A stretch of DNA of 64,000 bases from Leminorella richardii (GTDB taxonomy: Bacteria; Pseudomonadota; Gammaproteobacteria; Enterobacterales; Enterobacteriaceae), in assembly GCF_900478135.1 (NCBI RefSeq), contig NZ_LS483470.1:124001-188000 (forward strand), given 5' to 3'. Made by a program: the position numbers and the translations under genes. The notes beneath the pieces were generated by a model. It was not told where the DNA came from and did no database searches. It worked only from the letters and a program-made list of their open reading frames with translations. This document shows positions 41,447 to 50,070 of this stretch, piece by piece (the first letter of the stretch is position 1; every line of letters begins with the position of its first letter).

Positions 41447-42460
41447 GTGAACAGTGTCGATATGTCGGTTATCGGTGCCGGATCCTACGGCACTGCGCTG
41501 GCCATTACGCTAGCGCGAAATGGCCACTCAGTAGTCCTGTGGGGGCACGATCCCAGCCATATCGAACTGCTGCAAAAAGAGCGAAAGAATCAGGCTTTTC
41601 TACCGGATGTCCCATTTCCGGACAGTCTGCAGCTGGAGAGCGATCTCCAGCGCGCAATTGGTGCCAGCCGCGATATTCTCGTGGTGGTGCCGAGCCACGT
41701 TTTTGGTGACGTGCTGCGTCAGATTAAGCCGTTTCTCCGACCCGATGCCCGTATCGTATGGGCAACAAAAGGGCTGGAAGCAGAAACCGGTCGCCTGCTG
41801 CAGGATGTTGCCCGCGAGGCGTTAGGTAACGACATCCCTTTAGCGGTGATTTCTGGACCTACGTTTGCCAAAGAGCTGGCTGCCGGACTGCCAACAGCGA
41901 TCACCGTTTCCTCACCCGATCCTCATTTTATTGAAGACCTGCAAAAGCTGCTGCACTGCGGGAAGAGCTTTCGTGCATATGGTAACCCTGACTTTATTGG
42001 CGTTCAGCTTGGCGGAGCCGTCAAGAACGTGATTGCGATTGGGGCAGGAATGTCAGACGGCATTGGCTTTGGTGCCAATGCGCGTACGGCGCTGATCACT
42101 CGGGGTCTAGCGGAAATGAGTCGCCTCGGGGCGGCGCTGGGGGCAGAGCCTGCGACCTTTATGGGGATGGCTGGGCTAGGCGATCTGGTGCTGACCTGTA
42201 CCGACAATCAGTCTCGCAACCGTCGATTTGGCATGATGCTGGGAGCCGGTAAGTCGGTGTCTGAAGCACAGGCTCAGATTGGCCAAGTGGTTGAGGGATA
42301 CCGAAACACAAAAGAAGTGTGGATGCTGGCTCAGCGCTACGGCGTTGAAATGCCCATTACCGAGCAGATCTATCAGGTTCTTTACGCGGGTAAAGACGCC
42401 CGCGAAGCGGCACTTTCTCTACTCGGCAGAACGAGCCGGGATGAACAAATAGCGCTCTAG
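41447..42460 (+). CDS. gpsA: Glycerol-3-phosphate dehydrogenase [NAD(P)+]
   Basis: 337 aa from a GTG at 41447, one base after secB, so translationally coupled. An ATG at 41462 would remove five residues. It reduces dihydroxyacetone phosphate to sn-glycerol-3-phosphate for phospholipids. Rossmann GAGSYGTALA at 11-20, GPTFAKELAAGLPTA near 145 and the catalytic Lys in GGAVKNVIAIGAG near 195 are intact. It belongs to secB-gpsA-cysE as in E. coli. Confidence 0.98.
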   Translation: MNSVDMSVIGAGSYGTALAITLARNGHSVVLWGHDPSHIELLQKERKNQAFLPDVPFPDSLQLESDLQRAIGASRDILVVVPSHVFGDVLRQIKPFLRPDARIVWATKGLEAETGRLLQDVAREALGNDIPLAVISGPTFAKELAAGLPTAITVSSPDPHFIEDLQKLLHCGKSFRAYGNPDFIGVQLGGAVKNVIAIGAGMSDGIGFGANARTALITRGLAEMSRLGAALGAEPATFMGMAGLGDLVLTCTDNQSRNRRFGMMLGAGKSVSEAQAQIGQVVEGYRNTKEVWMLAQRYGVEMPITEQIYQVLYAGKDAREAALSLLGRTSRDEQIAL

Positions 42461-42540
42461 ATCGCGCGTTGATTTGAGCCGTTTATCTCTTTTACTTATC
42501 TTCATCTGTTGTTTGCAGAGGTGTTGTCAGGAGCTGAAAG

Positions 42541-43359
42541 ATGTCATCAGAGTCAATGCAGGTTTGGCGAGAAATTAAGCTGGAAGCGCGTAAACTGGTC
42601 GAGTGTGAGCCTATCCTCGCCAGCTTCTTTCATTCGACGCTGCTTAACCACGAGTATCTGGGTAACGCCCTTAGCTATATTCTTGCTAACAAGCTGGCCA
42701 GCGCGACGATGCCAGCCATCTCTGTTAGAGAAATCATTGAAGATGCCATCAGGTCAGACGACAATATTGCAGAGTGCGCGGCGCGCGACATTCTGGCTGT
42801 GCGGCAGCGAGATCCTGCCGTTGACAAATATTCAACGCCTTTGCTTTATCTAAAAGGCTTCCACGCGCTACAGGCCTATCGCGTTGGGCACTGGCTGTGG
42901 AATCAGAACCGTAAAGCACTGGCAATCTACTTGCAAAATCAGGTGTCTGTGGTATTCGGCGTTGATATTCACCCTGCGGCTCGTATTGGTCACGGCATCA
43001 TGCTTGACCATGCCACCGGTATTGTTATTGGTGAAACGGCCGTTGTTGAAAACGACGTTTCTATCCTCCAGTCAGTCACGCTGGGGGGAACCGGTAAAGA
43101 GGGTGGCGATCGCCATCCGAAGATCCGAGAAGGGGTGATGATTGGCGCAGGTGCAAAAATTTTAGGCAATATCGAAGTTGGGCACGGCGCAAAGATTGGC
43201 GCAGGCTCGGTCGTTTTGCAGCCCGTCCCCCCATGTACGACGGTAGCTGGCGTACCGGCAAAAATTGTCGGGCGCTCTGGCTGCGACAAGCCATCGATGG
43301 AAATGGACCAAAATTTTAACGGTGAGAAAAGCGAGTTAGATCTTACTGTTGATGACTAA
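42541..43359 (+). CDS. cysE: Serine O-acetyltransferase
   Basis: 272 aa. It acetylates serine to O-acetylserine, the acceptor for sulfide in cysteine synthesis, and is feedback-inhibited by cysteine. The N-terminal helical domain is followed by a left-handed beta helix of hexapeptide repeats (GVDIHPAARIGHGIMLDH near residue 145), which carries the catalytic His/Asp. The start ATG at 42541 follows CAGGAG. A terminator follows 37 bp behind the stop. Confidence 0.98.
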   Translation: MSSESMQVWREIKLEARKLVECEPILASFFHSTLLNHEYLGNALSYILANKLASATMPAISVREIIEDAIRSDDNIAECAARDILAVRQRDPAVDKYSTPLLYLKGFHALQAYRVGHWLWNQNRKALAIYLQNQVSVVFGVDIHPAARIGHGIMLDHATGIVIGETAVVENDVSILQSVTLGGTGKEGGDRHPKIREGVMIGAGAKILGNIEVGHGAKIGAGSVVLQPVPPCTTVAGVPAKIVGRSGCDKPSMEMDQNFNGEKSELDLTVDD

Positions 43360-43395
43360 ATCGCGAATTTGCATCCGCTAATTTCTTTCCGATCG

Positions 43396-43428
43396 GGCCG
43401 GTTTTTACCGGCCTGAATTATTTTTAAT
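43396..43428 (+). terminator. Terminator of cysE
   Basis: GGCCGG / CCGGCC arms (43396-43401, 43408-43413) around TTTTTA, followed by a T-rich tail with TATTTTTA (43420-43426). It lies just before the convergent trmL stop. Confidence 0.75.
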
Positions 43429-43437
43429 GATTCTTTA

Positions 43438-43911
43438 CTACTCTCTCAGCAGGGCGCCCTGATAGTCCAGCTGGCGCCAGGCTTCATACACGACAACCGA
43501 TACCGCATTTGACAGATTCATGCTGCGGCTGTCTCCCTGCATGGGAATACGTATCTTCTGTTCTTTAGGCAGCGCATCCAGAATTGCTGCGGGTAGACCC
43601 CGGGTTTCCGGTCCAAACAGCAGATAGTCACCTGGGTGATAGGCGACAGCGCTGTGAGCCGGTGTGCCCTTTGTCGTTAGGGCAAACAGGCGCTCGGGTT
43701 GTTCACTCTCAATAAACGCCTGATAGTTTTTGTAGCGTCTGACAGCGGTGAATTCGTGATAGTCGAGCCCTGCGCGGCGCAGACGCTTATCGTCCCAGGT
43801 AAAGCCTAAAGGCTCTATCAGGTGAAGCTTAAAACCAGTGTTTGCGCATAGGCGGATGATGTTGCCCGTATTCGGTGGAATTTCGGGCTCATATAAGACG
43901 ATGTTTAACAT
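43438..43911 (-). CDS. trmL: tRNA (cytidine/uridine-2'-O-)-methyltransferase TrmL
   Basis: 157 aa, same length as E. coli. A SPOUT-class enzyme that methylates the 2'-OH of wobble nucleotide 34 in leucine tRNAs. The N-terminal MLNIVLYEPEIPPNTGNIIR and knot region LLFGPETRGLPAAIL...RSMNLSNAVSVVVYEA are characteristic. It is convergent with cysE and followed upstream (minus strand) by cpxA at 64 bp. Confidence 0.98.
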   Translation of the reverse strand: MLNIVLYEPEIPPNTGNIIRLCANTGFKLHLIEPLGFTWDDKRLRRAGLDYHEFTAVRRYKNYQAFIESEQPERLFALTTKGTPAHSAVAYHPGDYLLFGPETRGLPAAILDALPKEQKIRIPMQGDSRSMNLSNAVSVVVYEAWRQLDYQGALLRE

Positions 43912-43975
43912 ATGCCTCCAGATCAGAGAGAGGCGCAGAATAGCAGAAAATGATTGTGAGCTGAATGACGGAACG

Positions 43976-45355
43976 TCAGCGCACGTAAACCGGCAGCCAG
44001 ATCGTCAGGCGCAGCCCGCCGAGTGGGCTTTTATCTGCTTTGGCCCATCCGCCGTGCTGGCTAATCGCTGACTCCACAATAGCAAGCCCTAGGCCAGAGC
44101 CGCCGGAGTTGCGGTCGCGAGCTTCGTCAGTGCGGTAGAAGGGACGGAATATTTGCTCTCGGTCTTCTTCTGCAACGCCGGGGCCGTCATCATCAACGTG
44201 GATTTCGATGCCCTTGTCGTCACAGTGGAACGTCACAACGATGTGGTCATGGCAGTAGCGGAACGCGTTTCTGATAACGTTTTCCAGCGCACTGTCGAGA
44301 GCCGCGCGATTGCCAAAGATGGGCCAAGGACCAGGAGGCGAGGCTATTTCCAGCTTTTTCCCCGTGTGCTCGGCCTCAAAGGTGGCATTGTCTAGCACGT
44401 CAGCCCAAAGGTCATTGGCCAGCATGCGCTCTCGGGATATCTCGCTCTTGTACTGGTTGCGAGACAGGGCGAGCAGGTGGTTAATCATGTGATCTAGCCG
44501 CTGCGCTTCAGTTTCTATTCTGAGTAGCTCTTTTGATTCGCCGTGGCGACGCCGCATAAGTGCGGTAGCCAACTGTAGGCGTGTGAGCGGCGTGCGTAAT
44601 TCGTGAGAAATATCGGATATCAGCCTCTGCTGAGCTTTTACCATACGGTCGAGGCCTGTCACCATTTGGTTAAAGCTAGCGCCTGCGGCGCGAAATTCCA
44701 GGGGGCCAAATTCAAGCTCGGGCGACTCCTTCAGGTTTCCTCGGGCAACTTCGTCGGCTGCGCGCTTTAGCTTGCGTGCTGGTTTGGCAAGGCTCCAGGC
44801 CAGCCAGAGCAGAAGAGGAATACTGATAACCATAGTGACCGCCAGCAGAAGCAGAGGGCGGTCAAACAGCAGGTTGATAAAGTCTGACTGAGCGCTGTTG
44901 GCAGGGCGAACCAGATACAGCTGATAGTGCTCCTCCCTATCGCGTACCGAAAAAGGGCCGACCATTTCCATCAGGCCGTACTTTTTCTTCATGGGGTAGT
45001 CGGAGTTATCGGCTTGGCCGATAAAGTTGCGCACCATCTGCATTTCATTGCGCTTTAAAACACCAACGATGCGGCCTTCGCTGGTAACCAGCAGCATTCG
45101 CTGGCCGGGAGGAGACCATTTTTCAATGGACTGCAACAGCCTGCGCCACCACATTAAATCGCTGTTTGGCGTACTGGCTAACTCTGCTTCTACATGCTGT
45201 TCTAGCATGGTTCCCTGACGGCGCTCGCTATCGAGAACTGGCGCCAGCTGACGCGAGTCAAGCTTAGGCACCATCAGAACGACCATCATCACCAGAGTTA
45301 GCGTTAGCCAGAAAATAGCGAAAATGCGGGTTGTCAGGCTGTTGAAGGTTATCAT
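43976..45355 (-). CDS. cpxA: Envelope stress sensor histidine kinase CpxA
   Basis: 459 aa. Two membrane helices (residues about 8-28 and 163-185) enclose a periplasmic sensor. HAMP follows, then the phospho-accepting H-box DISHELRTPLTRLQ near residue 250, and N, G1 and G2 boxes (ENVIRNAFRYCHD, DDDGPGV, GGSGLGLAI). It phosphorylates CpxR in response to envelope protein misfolding. Its ATG overlaps the cpxR stop by four bases (ATGA), so the two are coupled. Confidence 0.98.
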   Translation of the reverse strand: MITFNSLTTRIFAIFWLTLTLVMMVVLMVPKLDSRQLAPVLDSERRQGTMLEQHVEAELASTPNSDLMWWRRLLQSIEKWSPPGQRMLLVTSEGRIVGVLKRNEMQMVRNFIGQADNSDYPMKKKYGLMEMVGPFSVRDREEHYQLYLVRPANSAQSDFINLLFDRPLLLLAVTMVISIPLLLWLAWSLAKPARKLKRAADEVARGNLKESPELEFGPLEFRAAGASFNQMVTGLDRMVKAQQRLISDISHELRTPLTRLQLATALMRRRHGESKELLRIETEAQRLDHMINHLLALSRNQYKSEISRERMLANDLWADVLDNATFEAEHTGKKLEIASPPGPWPIFGNRAALDSALENVIRNAFRYCHDHIVVTFHCDDKGIEIHVDDDGPGVAEEDREQIFRPFYRTDEARDRNSGGSGLGLAIVESAISQHGGWAKADKSPLGGLRLTIWLPVYVR

Positions 45356-46050
45356 GTTGCGGTGACCATCAGATATCCACGGCCACGTAGGGTTTTAAAC
45401 CAGGGAAGCCCGTCGTGGCGATTGGGAAGCTTACGACGAAGGTTGGAGATGTGCATATCAATAGCGCGATCGAACGGCGTCAGTCGCTTGCCCAGCACTT
45501 CCTGACTCAGATATTCACGAGAAACCACCTGACCGAGGCGCTGAGCCAGCAGGTAGAGCAGCGTAAATTCTGTCCCGGTCAGCTCGAGAGTATGTCCATC
45601 AAAGCTGGCTTCTTGGCGGCCAGGGTTCAGGCGTAGCCGATCGACCTGTAGCGTATTGCTGGCGGTTTCGGGTTCTTGTTGCTGTTCAGTCCAGTTAGAA
45701 CGGCGCAGAATCGCGCGAATGCGAGCGATAAGCTCGCGGTCGTTAAAGGGCTTAGGCAGATAGTCATCGGCACCCAGTTCTAACCCCAGCACGCGATCGA
45801 GTTCGCTTCCGCGCGCTGTCAGCATAATGACCGGCGTTTGATAATTTTGGCGCAGCTCTTTTAGTGTGTCGATACCGTTTTTCTTCGGCATCATAATGTC
45901 CAGCAATAAAAGGTCGATAGAGTTGTCCAGCATGCTGATTGCCTGTTCGCCGTCATAGGCAACAACAACTTCGAATCCTTCCAGTTCGAGCAGTTCTTCT
46001 AATAATGAAGTGATTTCACGATCGTCATCAACAAGCAATATTTTACTCAT
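45352..46050 (-). CDS. cpxR: Envelope stress response regulator CpxR
   Basis: 232 aa from the ATG at 46050 (GGAGG upstream); the frame open to 46113 is not conserved. OmpR/PhoB family: receiver domain with the phosphorylated Asp in LLLLDIMMPKKNG near residue 51, and a C-terminal winged helix (FDRAIDMHISNLRRKL near 195). It binds GTAAA-N5-GTAAA boxes; two lie between it and cpxP, so autoregulation and activation of cpxP are expected. Confidence 0.99.
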   Translation of the reverse strand: MSKILLVDDDREITSLLEELLELEGFEVVVAYDGEQAISMLDNSIDLLLLDIMMPKKNGIDTLKELRQNYQTPVIMLTARGSELDRVLGLELGADDYLPKPFNDRELIARIRAILRRSNWTEQQQEPETASNTLQVDRLRLNPGRQEASFDGHTLELTGTEFTLLYLLAQRLGQVVSREYLSQEVLGKRLTPFDRAIDMHISNLRRKLPNRHDGLPWFKTLRGRGYLMVTAT

Positions 46051-46102
46051 AGCGTTTCCTCCGAAAGCAAAATTACTTGAATAAGTGGCGTTATTCCATG
46101 AC

Positions 46103-46117
46103 TTTACACACATTTAC
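46103..46117 (-). promoter_or_regulatory. CpxR binding box (perfect consensus)
   Basis: On the minus strand it reads GTAAA-TGTGT-GTAAA, an exact match to the CpxR consensus GTAAA-N5-GTAAA. It lies 53 bp upstream of cpxR and 80 bp upstream of cpxP and is likely shared by both promoters. Confidence 0.92.
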
Positions 46118-46147
46118 AAGCACTGACGCTAGTTTTCATCCACACAA

Positions 46148-46162
46148 GTAAACTCTCTTACA
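46148..46162 (+). promoter_or_regulatory. Second, imperfect CpxR-like box
   Basis: GTAAA-CTCTC-TTACA keeps one full half-site and forms an inverted GTAA/TTAC pair. It sits 35 bp before the cpxP start, probably near the transcription start, and may be a weaker CpxR site or fortuitous. Confidence 0.4.
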
Positions 46163-46196
46163 TCGGTTCGAGACGATGATGTTTGTGGAGACGATG

Positions 46197-46721
46197 ATGC
46201 ATAAAGTGAACCTGCTAATTATGGCATCAATGCTGGCATTAAGTACATCCAGCGCGTTAGCCGCAGAGACAAAAAGTGTAGAACCTGCCGATGGTTCGCA
46301 GCAATTCACTAGAGCGGCTTCGATAAGCGGAAGTGATGTACTGAAAGATCGCATGATGCAGCAGCGTGGAATGTTTGAAGGGCTGGAACTTTCAGCCAAG
46401 CAGCGCCAGCAAATGCGCGATCTGATACGGCAAAACTATCATGACGCGATGCCAAAGATGTATCTGGATAACGTTGAAGCGATGCATTCGCTGATTATCT
46501 CAGACAGCTTTGACGAGGCAGCGGCCTTTAAACAGGCTGAATTGATTGCACAGGCTCAGGCCGAAAGGCAAGTTGCCTTAGCGAAAGTCGGTCACCAGTT
46601 TTATAGTCTGCTGACGCCGGAACAGAAGGATGTGTTTAATCAGAGACACGCCGAGAAAGTTGCCAGGCTGCAGCAGAAGTTAGACGAAATGCGGAAGTAT
46701 GAAGATCCCCAACCCCAGTAG
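46197..46721 (+). CDS. cpxP: Periplasmic CpxP, inhibitor of the Cpx response
   Basis: 174 aa from the ATG at 46197, six bases after GGAG; in-frame ATGs at 46176, 46179 and 46194 are closer to or ahead of the site. A signal peptide (LLIMASMLALSTSSALAAE) is followed by a helical protein with two LTxxQ-type motifs: LSAKQRQQMRDL near residue 69 and LTPEQKDVF near 146. CpxP binds CpxA to shut off signalling and helps degrade misfolded pilins through DegP. Compared with E. coli (166 aa) it lacks the C-terminal Ser-rich tail and has a longer N-terminal arm. Its 3'UTR encodes CpxQ. Confidence 0.95.
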   Translation: MHKVNLLIMASMLALSTSSALAAETKSVEPADGSQQFTRAASISGSDVLKDRMMQQRGMFEGLELSAKQRQQMRDLIRQNYHDAMPKMYLDNVEAMHSLIISDSFDEAAAFKQAELIAQAQAERQVALAKVGHQFYSLLTPEQKDVFNQRHAEKVARLQQKLDEMRKYEDPQPQ

Positions 46722-46754
46722 TGTATGTAGTCGTGTATGTAGTCGTATGTAGTT
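46721..46754 (+). repeat. 12-bp tandem repeat between the cpxP stop and CpxQ
   Basis: Unit GTGTATGTAGTC occurs at 46721-46732 and 46733-46744, with a degenerate third copy from 46745. It begins at the cpxP stop codon. It lies in the 3'UTR just before the processed sRNA. Confidence 0.9.
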
Positions 46755-46767
46755 CCTATGATGTATG

Positions 46768-46824
46768 TTTTTCCTTGCCTTAGACACCATCCATGTCTTC
46801 CCCACCTTGTGTGGGGTTTTTTTT
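46768..46824 (+). ncRNA. cpxQ: CpxQ sRNA, released from the 3'UTR of cpxP
   Basis: About 57 nt starting TTTTTCCTTGCC, then TAGACACCATCC and TGTCTTCCCC, ending in the terminator CCCCAC/GTGGGG with eight T (46800-46824). By memory this is nearly identical to Salmonella and E. coli CpxQ, including the two seed regions. There RNase E cuts the cpxP mRNA to release an Hfq-bound sRNA that represses inner-membrane and fimbrial mRNAs under envelope stress. The terminator is shared with cpxP. Confidence 0.92.
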
Positions 46825-46886
46825 GTCTGCAAAATACGATGTGGCTTATACTAACGCATTGATCAAGTGTTGATGAGGGAAGCAGC

Positions 46887-47783
46887 GTGAGCGATCGGTA
46901 TGGGCACTGGGTGAAAACGGCGGCGACCTGCGCTGCGGCGACGGCGTCAGTGCTGTTGCTTATAAAAATAGTAGCCTGGTGGATAAGCGGCTCCGTTAGC
47001 CTGTTGGCTGGGCTGGTTGATTCACTGGTCGACATTGCTGCCTCTTTGACTAACCTGTTTGTTGTGCGCTATGCCTTACAGCCTGCCGATGAAGATCATA
47101 CTTTCGGCCACGGCAAGGCGGAGTCTTTGGCCGCTTTGGCGCAGAGTATGTTTATCAGCGGCTCTGCCATTTTCCTCTTTCTGACTGGATTTCAACATCT
47201 TCTCAATCCACAGCCGATTAAGGCAGCGGGAGTCGGCATAGCTGTTACGGTGGTTTCGCTGATTTGTACGTCGTGTTTAGTTCTGTTTCAACGCTGGGTG
47301 GTGCAGAAAACGCGCAGTCAGGCAATCAGTGCCGATATGCTGCACTACAAGTCAGATATTTTTATGAACGCGGCGATCTTGGTTGCACTGGGCTTGAGCG
47401 CCTATGGTTTCTTAATGGCCGACGCTCTCTTTGCGCTGGCGATAGGTGGCTATATTTTATACAGTGCGCTACGTATGGCCTATGACGCGGTGCAAACCCT
47501 GCTTGACCGCGCGCTGCCGGACGGTGAACGCGAAGAGATCATGAGCATTGTTCTCTCCTGGCCGGGGATCCTCGGGGCACACGATCTGAGAACGAGGCAG
47601 TCTGGACCAACGCGCTTTATCCAGCTGCACGTTGAAATGGAGGATGACCTCCCGCTTCTTGAAGCGCACCAGATTGCAGATCGGGTTGAGCAGGACCTGC
47701 TGCGGCGTTTTCCGAACTCAGAGGTTATCATTCACCAGGATCCCCATTCTGTTGTGCCTGTTGATGTGATGAAGAAGCCCTGA
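46887..47783 (+). CDS. fieF: Cation diffusion facilitator FieF (YiiP)
   Basis: 298 aa from a GTG at 46887 with AGGGA upstream. Six membrane helices and a C-terminal cytoplasmic domain. The transport site DxxxD is seen in DSLVDIAASL (near residue 47) and HYKSDIFMN (near 155). It exports Zn2+, Fe2+ or Cd2+ in exchange for protons. It follows cpxP and CpxQ and precedes pfkA. Residues PADEDHTFGHGKAESLAALAQ match the family. Confidence 0.97.
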   Translation: MSDRYGHWVKTAATCAAATASVLLLIKIVAWWISGSVSLLAGLVDSLVDIAASLTNLFVVRYALQPADEDHTFGHGKAESLAALAQSMFISGSAIFLFLTGFQHLLNPQPIKAAGVGIAVTVVSLICTSCLVLFQRWVVQKTRSQAISADMLHYKSDIFMNAAILVALGLSAYGFLMADALFALAIGGYILYSALRMAYDAVQTLLDRALPDGEREEIMSIVLSWPGILGAHDLRTRQSGPTRFIQLHVEMEDDLPLLEAHQIADRVEQDLLRRFPNSEVIIHQDPHSVVPVDVMKKP

Positions 47784-47810
47784 GGCGTAGCTTCTACCCC
47801 ATGATTAAAA

Positions 47811-47837
47811 ACTATTTTTGCGTAGCGAAAAAATAGT
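47811..47837 (+). terminator. AT-rich hairpin after fieF
   Basis: Arms ACTATTTTT / AAAAATAGT (9 bp) with a GC-containing loop, followed by CATTTTATTG. It is AT-rich, so a weak terminator at best. It starts 28 bp after the fieF stop. Confidence 0.5.
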
Positions 47838-47877
47838 CATTTTATTGCTGTAAATTGTGACGCTTTTTGGCTTAAAC

Positions 47878-47910
47878 TGAATCAATTCAGCCTATTTGGT
47901 TTGCTATACT
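47878..47910 (+). promoter_or_regulatory. Cra-like operator and extended -10 promoter of pfkA
   Basis: The palindrome TGAATCAATTCA (47878-47889) matches the Cra (FruR) consensus TGAATCGNTTCA at all but one position. The extended -10 TGCTATACT (47902-47910) follows, so the palindrome covers the -35 region. Cra represses pfkA in E. coli and is released by fructose phosphates; the layout here fits repression by promoter occlusion. The transcript leader is about 180 nt; 47784-48096 otherwise holds no gene. Confidence 0.75.
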
Positions 47911-48096
47911 GAAATATCGGCGCGCACTGAACCGGTTGACGTAAAAATTGACACACCGCAGCAGAAGCGGGTTACCCTACAAATCCCGCTGACTTACTGC
48001 GACTGTAAAGCCAGGTCTGCCAGCTTTATCGCAACGTCTGACAAGGCCTGCCATAAACGATATCTCAAAAATAACATCCTTATTTCAGAGGTGGTC

Positions 48097-49059
48097 ATGA
48101 TCAAAAGAATTGGCGTTTTAACAAGCGGGGGCGATGCTCCGGGGATGAATGCGGCTATTCGCGGCGTAGTTCGTGCGGCACTGTCGCAGGGGCTGGAAGT
48201 TTTTGGTATCTACGATGGCTACCAGGGGCTGTGTGAGGATCGCATGGAGCAGCTCGATCGCTATAGCGTTTCTGACGTGATCAACCGTGGAGGTACGTTC
48301 TTAGGCTCCGTTCGCTACCCTGAATTCAAAGATCCGGCTGTGCGCGAAAAGGGCGTTAATAACCTAAAGAAAAGGAATATTGACGCGCTGGTGGTTATTG
48401 GCGGTGACGGCTCCTATATGGGCGCCAAGCTGTTAACCGAGAGCGGCATTGCCTGTATTGGCCTGCCGGGAACGATCGATAACGACGTTGCCGGTACTGA
48501 CTACACCATCGGATTTTTTACCGCGCTGCAAACCGTTGTGGAAGCCATTGACCGCCTGCGCGATACTTCATCGTCTCACCAGCGGATCTCTATTGTTGAG
48601 GTAATGGGGCGACACTGCGGCGACCTGACGATGGCAGCGGCGATTGCCGGCGGCTGTGAATTTATCGTGCTGCCTGAAATTGAGTTTAAGCCAGACGATC
48701 TGGTGGAAGAGATTATGGCGGGCATCAGTAAAGGCAAGAAGCACGCAATTGTGGCGATTACTGAACACGTTTGCGATATTGCCGAGCTGGCGAGATACAT
48801 TCAGGAAAAAACCCACCGCGATACGCGCGCAACCGTTTTAGGTCACATCCAACGCGGTGGCTCACCGGTGGCTTATGACCGAATTTTGGCATCCCGTATG
48901 GGAGCCTATGCCATCGATCTGCTGCTGCAGGGGTACGGCGGGCGCTGCGTCGGTATTCAGAATGAGAAGATGGTGCACCACGACATTATTGACGCTATCG
49001 AGAACATGAAGCGTCCGTTTAAGAGCGACTGGCTGAAGACTGCGAAAGAGCTGTACTAA
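48097..49059 (+). CDS. pfkA: 6-phosphofructokinase I
   Basis: 320 aa from the ATG at 48097 (AGAGGTGG upstream), equal in length to E. coli; the frame is open back to 47896 but without family support. It phosphorylates fructose-6-phosphate, the committed step of glycolysis; allosterically activated by ADP and inhibited by PEP. ATP-binding GGDAPGMNAAIRG at 11-23, GGDGSYMGA near 102, and catalytic TIDNDVAGTDYTIG near 125 are intact. It is convergent with tpiA, sharing a terminator. Confidence 0.99.
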   Translation: MIKRIGVLTSGGDAPGMNAAIRGVVRAALSQGLEVFGIYDGYQGLCEDRMEQLDRYSVSDVINRGGTFLGSVRYPEFKDPAVREKGVNNLKKRNIDALVVIGGDGSYMGAKLLTESGIACIGLPGTIDNDVAGTDYTIGFFTALQTVVEAIDRLRDTSSSHQRISIVEVMGRHCGDLTMAAAIAGGCEFIVLPEIEFKPDDLVEEIMAGISKGKKHAIVAITEHVCDIAELARYIQEKTHRDTRATVLGHIQRGGSPVAYDRILASRMGAYAIDLLLQGYGGRCVGIQNEKMVHHDIIDAIENMKRPFKSDWLKTAKELY

Positions 49060-49093
49060 TATCCAGGCTGTTATTCATCAATAATGCATAAAT

Positions 49094-49128
49094 AAAAACG
49101 CCCGGTGCGATAAACACCGGGCGTTTTT
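49094..49128. terminator. Bidirectional terminator between pfkA and tpiA
   Basis: 14-bp perfect stem AAAAACGCCCGGTG / CACCGGGCGTTTTT (49094-49107, 49115-49128). The A and T ends serve as the U tract in either direction. Confidence 0.95.
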
Positions 49129-49140
49129 CAATATACTCTT

Positions 49141-49911
49141 TTACTTCGCTTTTTTAGCTTCAGCAGCGGCTTTCACGATAACTGCGAACGCGTCAGCTTT
49201 CAGTGAAGCTCCGCCAACCAGCGCGCCGTCGATGTCTGGCTGTGAGAACAGCTCAGCGGCATTGGCTGCGTTCACTGAACCGCCGTATTGAATGATGATC
49301 CCAGCGGCGACCTGTGCATCGTGTTTTGCAATGTGATCGCGAATGAACTTGTGTACAGCCTGCGCCTGTGCGGGAGTTGCTGACTTGCCTGTGCCGATTG
49401 CCCAAACAGGCTCATAGGCGATAACGGTATTTTCCATCGCTTTGACGCCCAGCGTTTTTAATACGGCGTCGATCTGCCTAGCGCATACCGCTTCTGTTTG
49501 GCCTGCTTCATTTTCTGCTTCGGTTTCACCGATGCACAGCACAGGAACAAGTCCGGCTTCTTTAACAATGGCGAACTTCTCAGCAATACGCTCGTCGCTT
49601 TCTTTGTGGTAGGTGCGGCGTTCGGAGTGGCCGATGATGATGTATTTGGCACCAACGTCTTTCAGCATGTTGGCCGACGTTTCTCCGGTAAACGCGCCGG
49701 ATAGGTTAACGTCAACGTTTTGTGCACCCAGCATAATGCGGCCGCCAGCCAGCTCGTGCTTGGCCAGATCCAGATAGATAAACGGTGGTGCAATCGCGAC
49801 GTCGCAGCCGTCAACGCTGCTGAGCTCGTGACGAAGGCCTGCTATCAGCTCGTTGACCATGTGTCTGCTGCCGTTGAGCTTCCAGTTTCCCATAACTAGT
49901 GGATGACGCAT
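49141..49911 (-). CDS. tpiA: Triosephosphate isomerase
   Basis: 256 aa. It interconverts dihydroxyacetone phosphate and glyceraldehyde-3-phosphate. Catalytic residues are visible: Lys in GNWKLNGS at 8-15, His in IIIGHSERR near 96, and Glu in AYEPVWAIGTGK near 168. The start is close to the strong ribosome site GGAGAAAA. In E. coli sbp and cdh lie between pfkA and tpiA; here they are directly convergent. Confidence 0.99.
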   Translation of the reverse strand: MRHPLVMGNWKLNGSRHMVNELIAGLRHELSSVDGCDVAIAPPFIYLDLAKHELAGGRIMLGAQNVDVNLSGAFTGETSANMLKDVGAKYIIIGHSERRTYHKESDERIAEKFAIVKEAGLVPVLCIGETEAENEAGQTEAVCARQIDAVLKTLGVKAMENTVIAYEPVWAIGTGKSATPAQAQAVHKFIRDHIAKHDAQVAAGIIIQYGGSVNAANAAELFSQPDIDGALVGGASLKADAFAVIVKAAAEAKKAK

Positions 49912-50070
49912 ATTTTTTCTCCAATCGTGTTCTATGGTGATAGCGTTGAATGCCGCGGCGTTATTAAACGCAGATCGCGACAGAGATGGCTTGGTTCATA
50001 GTATAGAGTGACCAAGTCAAGAAGGCTTGGCTTTTTGTTCCACTCTGTGAGCCATTTAGACTTTATTGCG

